DNA of 20,727 nucleotides from DATKPC01 sp035524275 (GTDB taxonomy: Bacteria; Pseudomonadota; Gammaproteobacteria; Burkholderiales; Burkholderiaceae_F): NCBI GenBank assembly GCA_035524275.1, contig DATKPC010000039.1:1-20727 (forward strand), in the 5' to 3' direction. Position 1 is the stretch's first letter. Each line of letters begins with the position of its first letter. The translations under genes and the position numbers were made by a program. The notes beneath the pieces are model-generated. The model saw only the letters and a list, made by a program, of their open reading frames with translations, searched no databases and had not been told where the DNA came from. Below are positions 7,173 to 16,704 of the stretch, piece by piece.

Positions 7173-8555
7173 CTAGGGATCGACGCGCGGCGATTTTGCC
7201 TCGCCTTCCGGGCTTCCCGCACTGCGGTTCATTTCGCGCAGCTGATTGAGGCGGTCGCGTATCCGCGCCTCCAGCCCGCGGTCGGTCGGCTCGTACCAGG
7301 GACCCGGTTCGACGCCCTCCGGCAAGTAGCGCTCGCCGGCGACGAAAGCTCCGTCCTCGTCGTGCGCGTAGCGATAGCCGCTGCCATACCCCAGGTTCTT
7401 CATCAGCCGCGTCGGCGCGTTGCGAAGGTGCATCGGCACCGGCGCCGTGCCTGCGGCCGCGACCGCCTCGCGCACCCGCTGGTAGGCGACATAGACGGCA
7501 TTGGATTTCGGGGTGATCGCAAGATAGGCCACGGCCTGCGCGAGGGCCAGTTCGCCTTCCGGCGAGCCGAGGCGCTCGTAGACCTCGGCGCCGTCGAGCG
7601 CCAGCCGCAATGCGCGCGGATCCGCGAGCCCGATGTCCTCGACCGCCATCCGGACGATCCGGCGCGCGAGGTAGAGCGGGTCGGTGCCGCCGTCGAGCAT
7701 GCGAACCAGCCAGTAGAGCGCCGCGTCGGCATCGGATCCGCGCACGGACTTGTGCAGCGCGGAGATCTGGTCGTAGAAATTCTCGCCGCCCTTGTCGAAG
7801 CGGCGCAAGGTCGCGGGCAAGGCCTCGCGGAGGAACTCGACCGTCAGGCGATCGCGGCGTTGCGTTCGCGCCGATTGCGCGGCGACCTCGAGCGCATTGA
7901 GAAGACGCCGCGCGTCGCCGTCGGCCAGGTCGACCAGCATGTCGCGCGCGCCGTCGTCGACGCGAAGGCCGCCGAGCGGACCGTCGCTCGCGCGCGCGAT
8001 CAGCGTTGCCAGTTCGCCGGGCGCCAGCGGCTGCAGCACGTAGACCGCGGCTCGCGACAGCAAGGCGCCGACGACCTCGAACGACGGATTCTCGGTCGTC
8101 GCACCGACGAAGACGAAGAGCCCGGATTCCACGTGCGGCAAGAAGGCGTCCTGCTGCGACTTGTTGAAGCGATGCACTTCGTCGACGAACACGACCGTCG
8201 GCTTGCCGGTTCGTCGCCGGGTCGCCTGCGCCCGCTCGACGGCGTCGCGGATGTCCTTGACGCCGCCGAGCACCGCGGAGATCGCGATGAAATCGAGCCC
8301 GAAGGCATCGGCCATCAGGCGCGCCAGCGTCGTCTTGCCGACGCCTGGCGGCCCCCACAGGATCATCGAGTGCGGATGGCCCGACTCGAAGGCGACGCGC
8401 AGCGGCTTTCCCGGACCGAGCAGGTGCGACTGCCCGATGACGTCGGCCAGCGAATGCGGGCGAAGTCGCTCGGCCAGAGGCGTCGATTCCTGGGCCGCCG
8501 CGGTCGACGCGGGGTCCGGGGTGGCGCCGGCGGCGGCGTCGAAAAGATCGGACAT
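7173..8555 (-). CDS. rarA: Replication-associated recombination protein RarA (MgsA)
   Basis: A 460-residue AAA+ ATPase of the clamp-loader-like family that works at stalled replication forks with SSB and RecA. Walker A is at 68-75 (GPPGVGKT), Walker B at about 121-128 (VVFVDEVH), a sensor-1 region at 151-159 (GATTENPSF) and an arginine-finger region near SRAAVY. The C-terminal half holds the RarA tetramerisation domain (IVRMAVEDIGLADP, LAYLAITPKSNAVY-type wording, MHLRNAPTRLMKNLGYGSGY). Start ATG 8555 (MSDLF) is preferred over upstream codons, whose translation is Arg/Ser-rich and which would reach back into lolA. The gap to lolA is 37 bp, so it is probably co-transcribed with ftsK and lolA. 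Confidence 0.96.
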   Translation of the reverse strand: MSDLFDAAAGATPDPASTAAAQESTPLAERLRPHSLADVIGQSHLLGPGKPLRVAFESGHPHSMILWGPPGVGKTTLARLMADAFGLDFIAISAVLGGVKDIRDAVERAQATRRRTGKPTVVFVDEVHRFNKSQQDAFLPHVESGLFVFVGATTENPSFEVVGALLSRAAVYVLQPLAPGELATLIARASDGPLGGLRVDDGARDMLVDLADGDARRLLNALEVAAQSARTQRRDRLTVEFLREALPATLRRFDKGGENFYDQISALHKSVRGSDADAALYWLVRMLDGGTDPLYLARRIVRMAVEDIGLADPRALRLALDGAEVYERLGSPEGELALAQAVAYLAITPKSNAVYVAYQRVREAVAAAGTAPVPMHLRNAPTRLMKNLGYGSGYRYAHDEDGAFVAGERYLPEGVEPGPWYEPTDRGLEARIRDRLNQLREMNRSAGSPEGEAKSPRVDP

Positions 8556-8592
8556 GGTGCGACGGCGGCGAGCGGCGAGCCGCGAGCGGCGC

Positions 8593-9276
8593 TCAGCGGT
8601 CTTCGAGCACGTCCGCGCCCGGCGGCGGCGTGAACGAGAACTGGCTGCGGTCGACATCCGGATTGCGCTCGACCGAGCGCAGCGTGAGCACGGTCAGGTT
8701 GCCCAGGCTGTCGGCGAGCCGCATCGACGCCGGCATCCCGTCGCGGAAGCCGATCTGGATCCTTTCGAAGGGGGTGTCCTTCGCCTTGGGCCTGGCGGAG
8801 ATCCACGCCAGCCCGTCGCGCGTCCCGTCGTCGACGACGTCGAACTCGCGCTCGAAATCGTTGGTCCCGAAGAGAATCGACGCCGGCGACGACGGCAGCG
8901 CGCCCTGCAGGCGCTTCACCGTGACCTGGTTGAGGTCCTTGTCGTAGATGTAGAGATGCTCGCCGTCGGCGACGATCAGCTGTTCGTACGGCTTCGTGTA
9001 GGTCCAGCGGAAGCGGCCCGGGCGCAGGAACTGGAACCTGCCGCTGGTGACCTGTCCCTTGACCGTGCCGCCCTGGCGCGCGGCGTCGCTCGAATCGGTG
9101 CGCTGCTCGAACTCGCCGCGAGCGGACGTCGTCTTCGAGAGGAACGATCGCAGTTCGTCGATCGCGTTCGCGCGAGCCGCGACGGGCAGGACGAGCGCGC
9201 AGGCCAGCGCCGCAAGCGGCGCGGCCAGCGCGCTGCGCCATCGGCCGGCGCTGCGCTTGGACATTCCATGCCTCAT
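8593..9276 (-). CDS. lolA: Outer-membrane lipoprotein carrier protein LolA
   Basis: A 227-residue periplasmic chaperone that takes lipoproteins from LolCDE at the inner membrane and passes them to LolB at the outer membrane. The signal peptide covers about residues 1-36 (hydrophobic ALAAPLAALACALVLPVAARA). The mature part has the LolA pattern: LRSFLSKTTSARGEFEQ, then FRWTYTKPYEQLIVADGEHL and WISARPKAKDTPFERIQIGF. Start ATG 9276 overlaps the ftsK stop codon by one base (TGATG), suggesting translational coupling, and has GGGAG five bases upstream; an alternative Met at 9264 gives a shorter signal peptide. Confidence 0.95.
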   Translation of the reverse strand: MRHGMSKRSAGRWRSALAAPLAALACALVLPVAARANAIDELRSFLSKTTSARGEFEQRTDSSDAARQGGTVKGQVTSGRFQFLRPGRFRWTYTKPYEQLIVADGEHLYIYDKDLNQVTVKRLQGALPSSPASILFGTNDFEREFDVVDDGTRDGLAWISARPKAKDTPFERIQIGFRDGMPASMRLADSLGNLTVLTLRSVERNPDVDRSQFSFTPPPGADVLEDR

Positions 9277-11690
9277 CAGGACTCCCGCGTCGGCACCAGG
9301 ATCTCGCGATTGCCGTTGGGCTGCATCGCCGAGACCATGCCGGCCCTTTCCATGTCGTCGAGCAGCCGCGCCGCGCGCTGGTAGCCGATGCGAAGATGCC
9401 GCTGCACGAGCGAAATCGACGCGCGCCGGTTCTTCAGCACGATCTCGACGGCCTGGTCGTACATCGGGTCCGCCTCGCCGGCGGGCTGCGCCTCGCCACC
9501 CGCGCCATCGACCGCTTCGAGCGCTTCGTCCGGCGCATCCAGCAGGCCCTCGACGTACTGCGGCGCGCCGAGCTGCTTCAGCCACTCGACGACGCGGTGC
9601 ACTTCGGCATCGGAGACGAACGCACCGTGGACGCGGATCGGAAGTCCGGTGCCGGCCGCGAGATAGAGCATGTCCCCCTGGCCGAGCAGCACTTCGGCGC
9701 CCATCTGGTCGAGGATCGTCCGCGAATCGACGCGACTGGAGACCTGGAACGAGATGCGCGCCGGGATGTTCGCCTTGATCAGCCCGGTGATCACGTCGAC
9801 CGACGGCCGCTGCGTCGCGAGGATCAGGTGCATCCCGGCAGCACGCGCCTTCTGCGCGATCCGCGCGATCAGCTCCTCGACCTTCTTGCCGGTCACCATC
9901 ATCAGGTCGGCCAGCTCGTCGATCACGACGATGATCATCGGCATGGGCTCGAGCAGCGCGGCCTCGATGGGCGGCGCGGCCTCCTCGCCGGCGGCTCCCG
10001 CGGCGGCCTTCGCTTCCGCCTCCGCGAGCGCCTGCGCGAACGGATTGCGCAGCGGCGCGCCGGAAGCCGCGGCCTCGGCGATCTTCGCGTTGAACCCGGC
10101 CAGGCTGCGCACGCCGAGCTTGCTCATCAGGCGATAGCGCCGGTCCATCTCGGCGACGCACCAGTTGAGCGCGTGACCTGCCTCGCGCATGTCGGTGACG
10201 ACCGGGGCCAGCAGGTGCGGTATGCCCTCGTAGACCGAGAGTTCGAGCATCTTCGGGTCGATCAGCAGCAGCCGCACCTGGCTCGGGTCGGCCTTGTAGA
10301 GGACCGAGAGGATCATCGCGTTGACGCCGACCGACTTGCCCGAACCGGTCGTGCCGGCCACGAGGAGGTGCGGCATCCGCGCGAGATCGACGACCATCGG
10401 CTTGCCGGCGATGTCCTTGCCCAGGCCGAGCGTCAGCAGCGACGCGCTCTCGCTGTAGGCGCCGGAGCCGAGGATCTCGGCCAGCCGCACGACCTGGCGC
10501 TTCGCGTTCGGCAGTTCGAGGCCCATCAGGTTCTTGCCGGGTATCGTCTCGACGACGCGGATCGACACGAGCGACAGCGCACGCGCGAGATCCTTCGCGA
10601 GGTTGACGATCTGGCTTCCCTTGACGCCGGTCGCCGGCTCGATCTCGTAACGCGTGATGACCGGACCCGGGTATGCCGCAACCACGGCAACGTCGACGCC
10701 GAAATCCTTCAGCTTGCGTTCGATCAGGCGCGAGGTGAATTCGAGGGTTTCGGTCGCGACCGACTCCTCGCCGCCGCTCGGCTCGTCGAGCAGGTCCAGC
10801 GTCGGCAGGCGGGCCTGCGCCATGTCGGCGAAAAGCGGCACCTGGCGCTCCTTCTGGCGCCGCTCCGACGGCGCCACGCGCGCGGCCTGGCGCTCGATGT
10901 GCACCGGCTCGGCCTCGTCGATCCGGCTGCGCTGGGCCGCGAGGGCGGCCTCGCGGGCCTGCGCCGCCGCGACGCCGATCGCGCGATCGGCGCGCTCCTC
11001 GTGCCGCGCGCGCAGGCGCTGGACCGTCGCCTCGAACCACGCGCCGAGCCGCTCGGCCACCGTCAACCAGGAAAAGTCGAATGCGAGGCTGGCACCGACG
11101 GCGACCGCGACGAGCAGCGCGAGGGTCGCGCCGGTAAAACCGAGCACGTGCTGCAGCGGATCGCCGACCAGCCGTCCAGCGACGCCGCCGGCGCCGCTGC
11201 CGGGCAGGCGGGGATCCAGCGTATGGAGCCGAAGCGACTCCAGCGCCGTGGCGCCCGCCATCAGCACGAGAAGACCGACCAGTTGCACCCAACCCGGCAG
11301 GTGGTGCCCTTCGCCGGGCGCGAAGAGCCGGCGGAAGCTGCGCACGACCCAGGCCAGCGCCGCGGCGACCCAGATGAACGCCGAGAAGCCGAACAGGTTG
11401 AGCATCAGGTCCGCGATCCAGGCGCCGGCCCGTCCGCCGAGGTTGTGCACCGATGCCGTCGCGACCGCGTGCGTGAATCCGGGGTCGTCCTTGTCGTAGG
11501 TCGCCAGCACGACGGCCAGCGCCACGGCGGCGGCGGCCGCGACGATCCACCGCGCCTCGGCGAACAGGCGCTCGCTGCGGGTCGGCGCGGCGGGCGTCGC
11601 GGCGCCACGGCGCGTCGCGCCGCCCGCGCTCGCGCGGCGCGCGCGCGGCACGGCGGCGTCCTCGGTTCCGGTGTCCTGGCGGCTCGACAT
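9276..11690 (-). CDS. ftsK: DNA translocase FtsK
   Basis: An 804-residue septum-located DNA pump that segregates chromosome ends and activates XerCD recombination at dif. Four membrane helices lie near residues 46-64, 96-117, 134-152 and 182-203. A linker of about 100 residues follows, shorter than in E. coli FtsK and typical of betaproteobacteria. The motor has an alpha domain (about 315-400, GPVITRYEIEPATGVKGSQI) and a beta RecA-like domain with Walker A 446-453 (GTTGSGKS) and Walker B around 586-595 (IIVVIDELAD). The winged-helix gamma domain that reads KOPS sites spans 741-800 (RASISLVQRHLRIGYQRAAR). An insertion rich in Ala/Glu at about 553-580 interrupts the motor, as in many FtsK proteins. 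The start at 11690 is a choice; an in-frame ATG at 11735 also exists, and a TATAAT lies just before 11690. Confidence 0.96.
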   Translation of the reverse strand: MSSRQDTGTEDAAVPRARRASAGGATRRGAATPAAPTRSERLFAEARWIVAAAAAVALAVVLATYDKDDPGFTHAVATASVHNLGGRAGAWIADLMLNLFGFSAFIWVAAALAWVVRSFRRLFAPGEGHHLPGWVQLVGLLVLMAGATALESLRLHTLDPRLPGSGAGGVAGRLVGDPLQHVLGFTGATLALLVAVAVGASLAFDFSWLTVAERLGAWFEATVQRLRARHEERADRAIGVAAAQAREAALAAQRSRIDEAEPVHIERQAARVAPSERRQKERQVPLFADMAQARLPTLDLLDEPSGGEESVATETLEFTSRLIERKLKDFGVDVAVVAAYPGPVITRYEIEPATGVKGSQIVNLAKDLARALSLVSIRVVETIPGKNLMGLELPNAKRQVVRLAEILGSGAYSESASLLTLGLGKDIAGKPMVVDLARMPHLLVAGTTGSGKSVGVNAMILSVLYKADPSQVRLLLIDPKMLELSVYEGIPHLLAPVVTDMREAGHALNWCVAEMDRRYRLMSKLGVRSLAGFNAKIAEAAASGAPLRNPFAQALAEAEAKAAAGAAGEEAAPPIEAALLEPMPMIIVVIDELADLMMVTGKKVEELIARIAQKARAAGMHLILATQRPSVDVITGLIKANIPARISFQVSSRVDSRTILDQMGAEVLLGQGDMLYLAAGTGLPIRVHGAFVSDAEVHRVVEWLKQLGAPQYVEGLLDAPDEALEAVDGAGGEAQPAGEADPMYDQAVEIVLKNRRASISLVQRHLRIGYQRAARLLDDMERAGMVSAMQPNGNREILVPTRES

Positions 11691-11697
11691 CGTGTCG

Positions 11698-11703
11698 ATT
11701 ATA
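11698..11703 (-). promoter_or_regulatory. Perfect -10 hexamer (TATAAT) just upstream of ftsK
   Basis: On the minus strand TATAAT ends seven bases before the chosen ftsK ATG, which would place transcription start at or next to the start codon. No good -35 is found 16-18 bp upstream. If used, it would give a leaderless or nearly leaderless ftsK message; if not, the start may be the upstream in-frame ATG at 11735. Confidence 0.35.
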
Positions 11704-11769
11704 GGTATGGCGTCGGAACCGCCACGAGACGGCAACGTCGAGACGCCCGCGCCGGGACGTCGGCCGCGA

Positions 11770-13635
11770 TCAGCCGCTGTGCGAAATGATCCGCGTGAAA
11801 TCGGTGTCCACGCGCGGTCCGCCGTCGGCTCCGCCGGCGGCCTCGACGTCGCGTTCGTCGCGCGCCGGTCGCCGCCCGCCGCTGCGCCGCATCGCGACGC
11901 CGACCGCCAGCACGTCGATCACGACCAGGTACAGGATGCGGCTGATCATCGGAATGTGCGTGGCGACGTCTTCCGGATGATCGATCGCGATCGCGATCGT
12001 CGCGCGACGCGCGAGCGGCGAATGGCTCGGCGTGATCGCGATCACCGTCGCGCCGGCCTCGATCGCGGTCTCGACGGCCTTCAGGAGTTCATTGAGCTTC
12101 CCGGAACCGGAAATGACGACGACGACCTCCGCCGGCGTCAGCACCGCGGCGGCCATCGACTGCAGCCGCGCATCGGTGTAGGCGACCGTCGGGATCCCGA
12201 GGCGCAGGAACTTGTACTGCGCGTCCTGCGCGACCGTCCCGTAATTGCCGACGCCGTAGAGCTCGACGCGCCGCGCCGCGAGCAGGCTGTCGATCGCGCG
12301 CTCCACGGCCTCGCTGTTGAGCTGCTCGCGGACCTGCAGCACCGCCGAGACGGTGTTGTCGAGCACCTTGGCGCCCAGCACCAGCGTCGAATCGGTCCGC
12401 GTCACCTGCGTGTGAGTCACCGGGATCGTCCCGGTCAGGCCGGAGGCGAGCTTCAGCTTGAAATCGGACAGCCCCTCGTAGCCCAGCGAGCGGCAGAACC
12501 GCACGACGGTCGGCTGGCTCACGCCGGCGCGTGCCGCAATCGCGACGATCGGATCGTTGAGCATGCTGCGCGGCTGCGCCAGCACGAGGTCGGCGACGCG
12601 CCGCTCGGCCATCGACAGCTCGTCGCGACCCTGGCGAACGCGGTCCAGCAGCGACGAGACGCCGGCGCGACGCTGCAGCTGCGAGTTGAGGATCGCGGCG
12701 GCGCCGGCCAGCGACGAGGTCACGCTCGACATCACGAACGTCGGGATGTTGGCGACGTACGCCGAGAGGCGGCCCTTGGACTCGAAGCGGGCGCGAAAAC
12801 CGGAGCGCTCCAGGGCGCCGCCCAGGCGGGGGACGATCCCGCCGCCGATGTAGATGCCGCCCTGCGCGCCGAGCGTCAGCGCGAGGTCGGCCGCGACGGT
12901 GCCGAGGATCTCGCAGAAAACGTCGATCGTCTCGACGCACAGGTCGGATTCCGCCGCGGCCGCGCGCCGGACGATTTCCGGCGCGTCGATCGCCTCGGCG
13001 TCGCGGCCGGCGCGCTCCGCAAGCGCGCGATACACCAGCTCGATTCCCGCCGTCGAGACGATGCGCTCCGCCGAGACGTGCGCATGCTGCCGCAGCGCGT
13101 ACTCCAGGATGAAGACCTCGCGCGGCGTCCGGGGCGCGAACGCGACGTGCCCGCCTTCGGAGCCGAGGGAGACCCAGCCGCCATCGTCGATCGGGATCAG
13201 CCCGGAGACGCCGAGGCCCGTTCCGGGCCCGACCAGCCCGATGACGCTGCGTTCGCGCGCGCGCCCTCCGCCGACCTGGCGCGCCTCGCCCGGCGCCAGG
13301 TAGGGCAGGCTCATCGCGAGCGCGGTGAAGTCGTTGACGACCAGCAGCGTGTCGAAGCCGAGCGCTTCGCGCGTCGCCTCGATCGAGAATCGCCAGTGGT
13401 AGTTCGTCATCCGGACCAGGTCGCCCTCGACCGGATTGGCGATCGCGATCGCGCCGTGGCGCACGCTGCCGTCGACCGACTTGAGATAAGCGCGGAATGC
13501 CGCGACGAGGTCCGGGTAGTCGTCGCAAAGCAACGCCTGGACATTTTCCAGGCGCCCCGGCTCGCGCTCCACCGCAAAACGCGCGTAGTGCGTGCCGATG
13601 TCGGCGAGGACCTTGAACTCGCTCACGGAAGCCAT
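11770..13635 (-). CDS. Fused glucokinase-like domain and HexR-type (RpiR/SIS) regulator
   Basis: A 621-residue two-domain protein. Residues 8-320 are a bacterial Glk domain with catalytic-base candidate D102 (VVNDFTALAMSLP), GPGTGLG at 136-142, the sugar-binding EGGH at 160-163 and GGIYIGGGIVPR at 259-270. Residues about 328-400 are an RpiR HTH (SMAERRVADLVLAQPRSMLN, then VSQPTVVRFCRSLGYEGLSDFKL) and 440-580 a SIS sugar-phosphate-binding domain (ISGSGKLNELL). The same fusion is known in Burkholderia. HexR binds KDPG and controls Entner-Doudoroff genes. The phosphate loop is unusual: DIGTHYARF at 12-20, where active Glk has DIGGTNARF, so ATP use may be lost. ATG 13635 is chosen because the longer frame upstream is Arg-rich and overlaps eda. 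The gene is third in edd-eda-glk::hexR, 65 bp after eda. The C-terminal 35 residues are a polar tail. Confidence 0.92.
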   Translation of the reverse strand: MASVSEFKVLADIGTHYARFAVEREPGRLENVQALLCDDYPDLVAAFRAYLKSVDGSVRHGAIAIANPVEGDLVRMTNYHWRFSIEATREALGFDTLLVVNDFTALAMSLPYLAPGEARQVGGGRARERSVIGLVGPGTGLGVSGLIPIDDGGWVSLGSEGGHVAFAPRTPREVFILEYALRQHAHVSAERIVSTAGIELVYRALAERAGRDAEAIDAPEIVRRAAAAESDLCVETIDVFCEILGTVAADLALTLGAQGGIYIGGGIVPRLGGALERSGFRARFESKGRLSAYVANIPTFVMSSVTSSLAGAAAILNSQLQRRAGVSSLLDRVRQGRDELSMAERRVADLVLAQPRSMLNDPIVAIAARAGVSQPTVVRFCRSLGYEGLSDFKLKLASGLTGTIPVTHTQVTRTDSTLVLGAKVLDNTVSAVLQVREQLNSEAVERAIDSLLAARRVELYGVGNYGTVAQDAQYKFLRLGIPTVAYTDARLQSMAAAVLTPAEVVVVISGSGKLNELLKAVETAIEAGATVIAITPSHSPLARRATIAIAIDHPEDVATHIPMISRILYLVVIDVLAVGVAMRRSGGRRPARDERDVEAAGGADGGPRVDTDFTRIISHSG

Positions 13636-13700
13636 CGGCGCCCCCCCGGGTCGGACGCGGCGGCGCGGCGCCGCGGGTCTGCGCGATCGCCGTGCATCGT

Positions 13701-14327
13701 TCAGCCGCGCAACCGGCTCGCGTCCGCGGCGAGCTGTTCGATACGCGACCAGCCGCCAGCGGCCATCGCTTCGGCCGGTGCGACCCACGACCCGCCGACG
13801 CAGACCACATTGGGTAGCGCGAGGTACTGCGCCGCATTCGACGGGCCGACGCCGCCCGTGGGACAAAACGCGACGTCGGGAAAGACCGAGGAAAACGCCT
13901 TGAGCGCCGCCACGCCGCCGGAGCTCTCGGCGGGAAAGAACTTGAGCCGGCGCAACCCGGCGGCGCGCGCCCTCATGATCTCGGTGGCGGTCGCGACCCC
14001 CGGCAGCCACGGGACCCCGGAGGCACGCGCCGCCGCGGCGACCTCGTCGGCATAGCCGGGCGAGACGACGAAGCGGGCGCCCGCGGCGACCGCCGCCTCG
14101 AACTGCGCGGCATCGAGCACGGTTCCGGCGCCGACGACCGCGCCGTCGACCGCCGCCATCGCACGGATCGCATCCAGCCCGGCCGCGGTCCGAAGCGTCA
14201 CCTCGAGCGCCCGCAGGCCGCCGGCCACCAGGGCGCGCGCCAGCGGCGCGGCGTCCGCGGCGCGCTCCACGACGATCACCGGGATCACCGGGGCGATCCG
14301 CATCACCGCGTCGACTTCAAGCTTCAT
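13701..14327 (-). CDS. eda: KDPG aldolase (2-dehydro-3-deoxyphosphogluconate aldolase)
   Basis: A 208-residue class I aldolase that splits KDPG into pyruvate and glyceraldehyde 3-phosphate, the last step of the Entner-Doudoroff pathway; it acts as a cytoplasmic trimer. The Schiff-base lysine is K129 (RRLKFFPAE) and the general-base glutamate is E42 (ALEVTLRT), matching E. coli K133 and E45. The phosphate-binding segment CPTGGVGPSN and GAGTVLD are present. Length is normal. It follows edd by 123 bp and precedes the fused regulator, so it is very probably in the same operon. Confidence 0.97.
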   Translation of the reverse strand: MKLEVDAVMRIAPVIPVIVVERAADAAPLARALVAGGLRALEVTLRTAAGLDAIRAMAAVDGAVVGAGTVLDAAQFEAAVAAGARFVVSPGYADEVAAAARASGVPWLPGVATATEIMRARAAGLRRLKFFPAESSGGVAALKAFSSVFPDVAFCPTGGVGPSNAAQYLALPNVVCVGGSWVAPAEAMAAGGWSRIEQLAADASRLRG

Positions 14328-14450
14328 CGTGGACCTTCAACGCGGCAGGGGCCGCAGAGGATTACCGCAGAATGGGAACCGGCATGCCGAAGCCCGGGAT
14401 GACCGGCCGACGCGCCCCTCGTCGAACGCGCGCCCGCGTCGCAGCGGACG

Positions 14451-16331
<1,881 letters not shown>

Positions 16332-16373
16332 CGTTGGGCGTCCAGCAATTCCGGCAAGAGCCGTAAGAAATCG

Positions 16374-16425
16374 TGCAACACAGAAGTAGTGCAGCGCAAC
16401 ATCGTCGCATGTTGCATTTTTGCAA
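16374..16425. promoter_or_regulatory. Cluster of overlapping inverted repeats upstream of edd
   Basis: Two perfect inverted repeats overlap: GCAACA-N8-TGTTGC (16396-16415) and TTGCA-TTTT-TGCAA (16412-16425). A further TGCAACA half-site is at 16374-16380. The cluster lies 43-94 bp before the edd ATG, where an operator would overlap the promoter. The motif does not match the HexR box, so a second regulator is likely. Which protein binds is unknown. Confidence 0.5.
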
Positions 16426-16546
16426 ACCTCATTGGCCCGCCATCCATCCACGGAAAACGAAAGAAAATCATTGAATTAGATTTACTGCTTCGCGTCCCGC
16501 AGCGCGACGCACCGGATCGCGGGTCGGAGATTTGATTGAAGGCCGA

Positions 16547-16561
16547 TGTAGTTTTGTTACA
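16547..16561. promoter_or_regulatory. Probable HexR operator upstream of zwf
   Basis: TGTAGTTTTGTTACA has TGTA and TACA arms around a 7-bp T-rich centre, close to the published proteobacterial HexR consensus of the form TGTARTWWWAYTACA. It lies 143 bp before zwf in the region shared with edd. A HexR-type domain is encoded in the same cluster, so autoregulated, KDPG-relieved repression is the natural reading. Confidence 0.65.
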
Positions 16562-16704
16562 TTAGCACCGCTCCTGGCGGCCGTCGACCGGAACGGCATC
16601 GCCCGGCGTCACCGGCGGCCTGCGCCACCCGCGCCGCCGTCCGGTGCGCGGCCTTCACTTTCGAACAACATCAATAAAAATCAAGCCATTAATTCGGAGA
16701 TAGC

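Larger units (their letters stand above)
16332..16704. promoter_or_regulatory. Divergent control region between edd and zwf
   Basis: A 373-bp non-coding region between the two Entner-Doudoroff transcription units. On the edd side (16374-16425) lies a cluster of TGCAACA/TTGCA inverted repeats; on the zwf side is a HexR-like palindrome (16547-16561). A GC-rich possible hairpin (arms CGGCGGC 16613-16619 and GCCGCCG 16633-16639, 13-base loop) lies in the zwf leader. The last 40 bp before zwf are AT-rich, with GGAGA at 16696-16700 four bases before GTG 16705. A weak zwf promoter could use TTGATT at 16532-16537 with a -10 overlapping the HexR-like site, which would explain repression. Confidence 0.6.

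Noticed and set aside
11742..11761. GC-rich hairpin after glk::hexR as a terminator
   Set aside because: Arms GACGCCCG and CGGG-A-CGTC pair with a bulge, but no T-tract follows on the transcribed strand, so a rho-independent terminator is not supported.
9396..11789. 797-codon plus-strand frame opposite ftsK
   Set aside because: Composition is dominated by Arg, His, Asp and Gln as expected from the reverse of a GC-rich coding frame; ftsK motifs on the other strand are complete.
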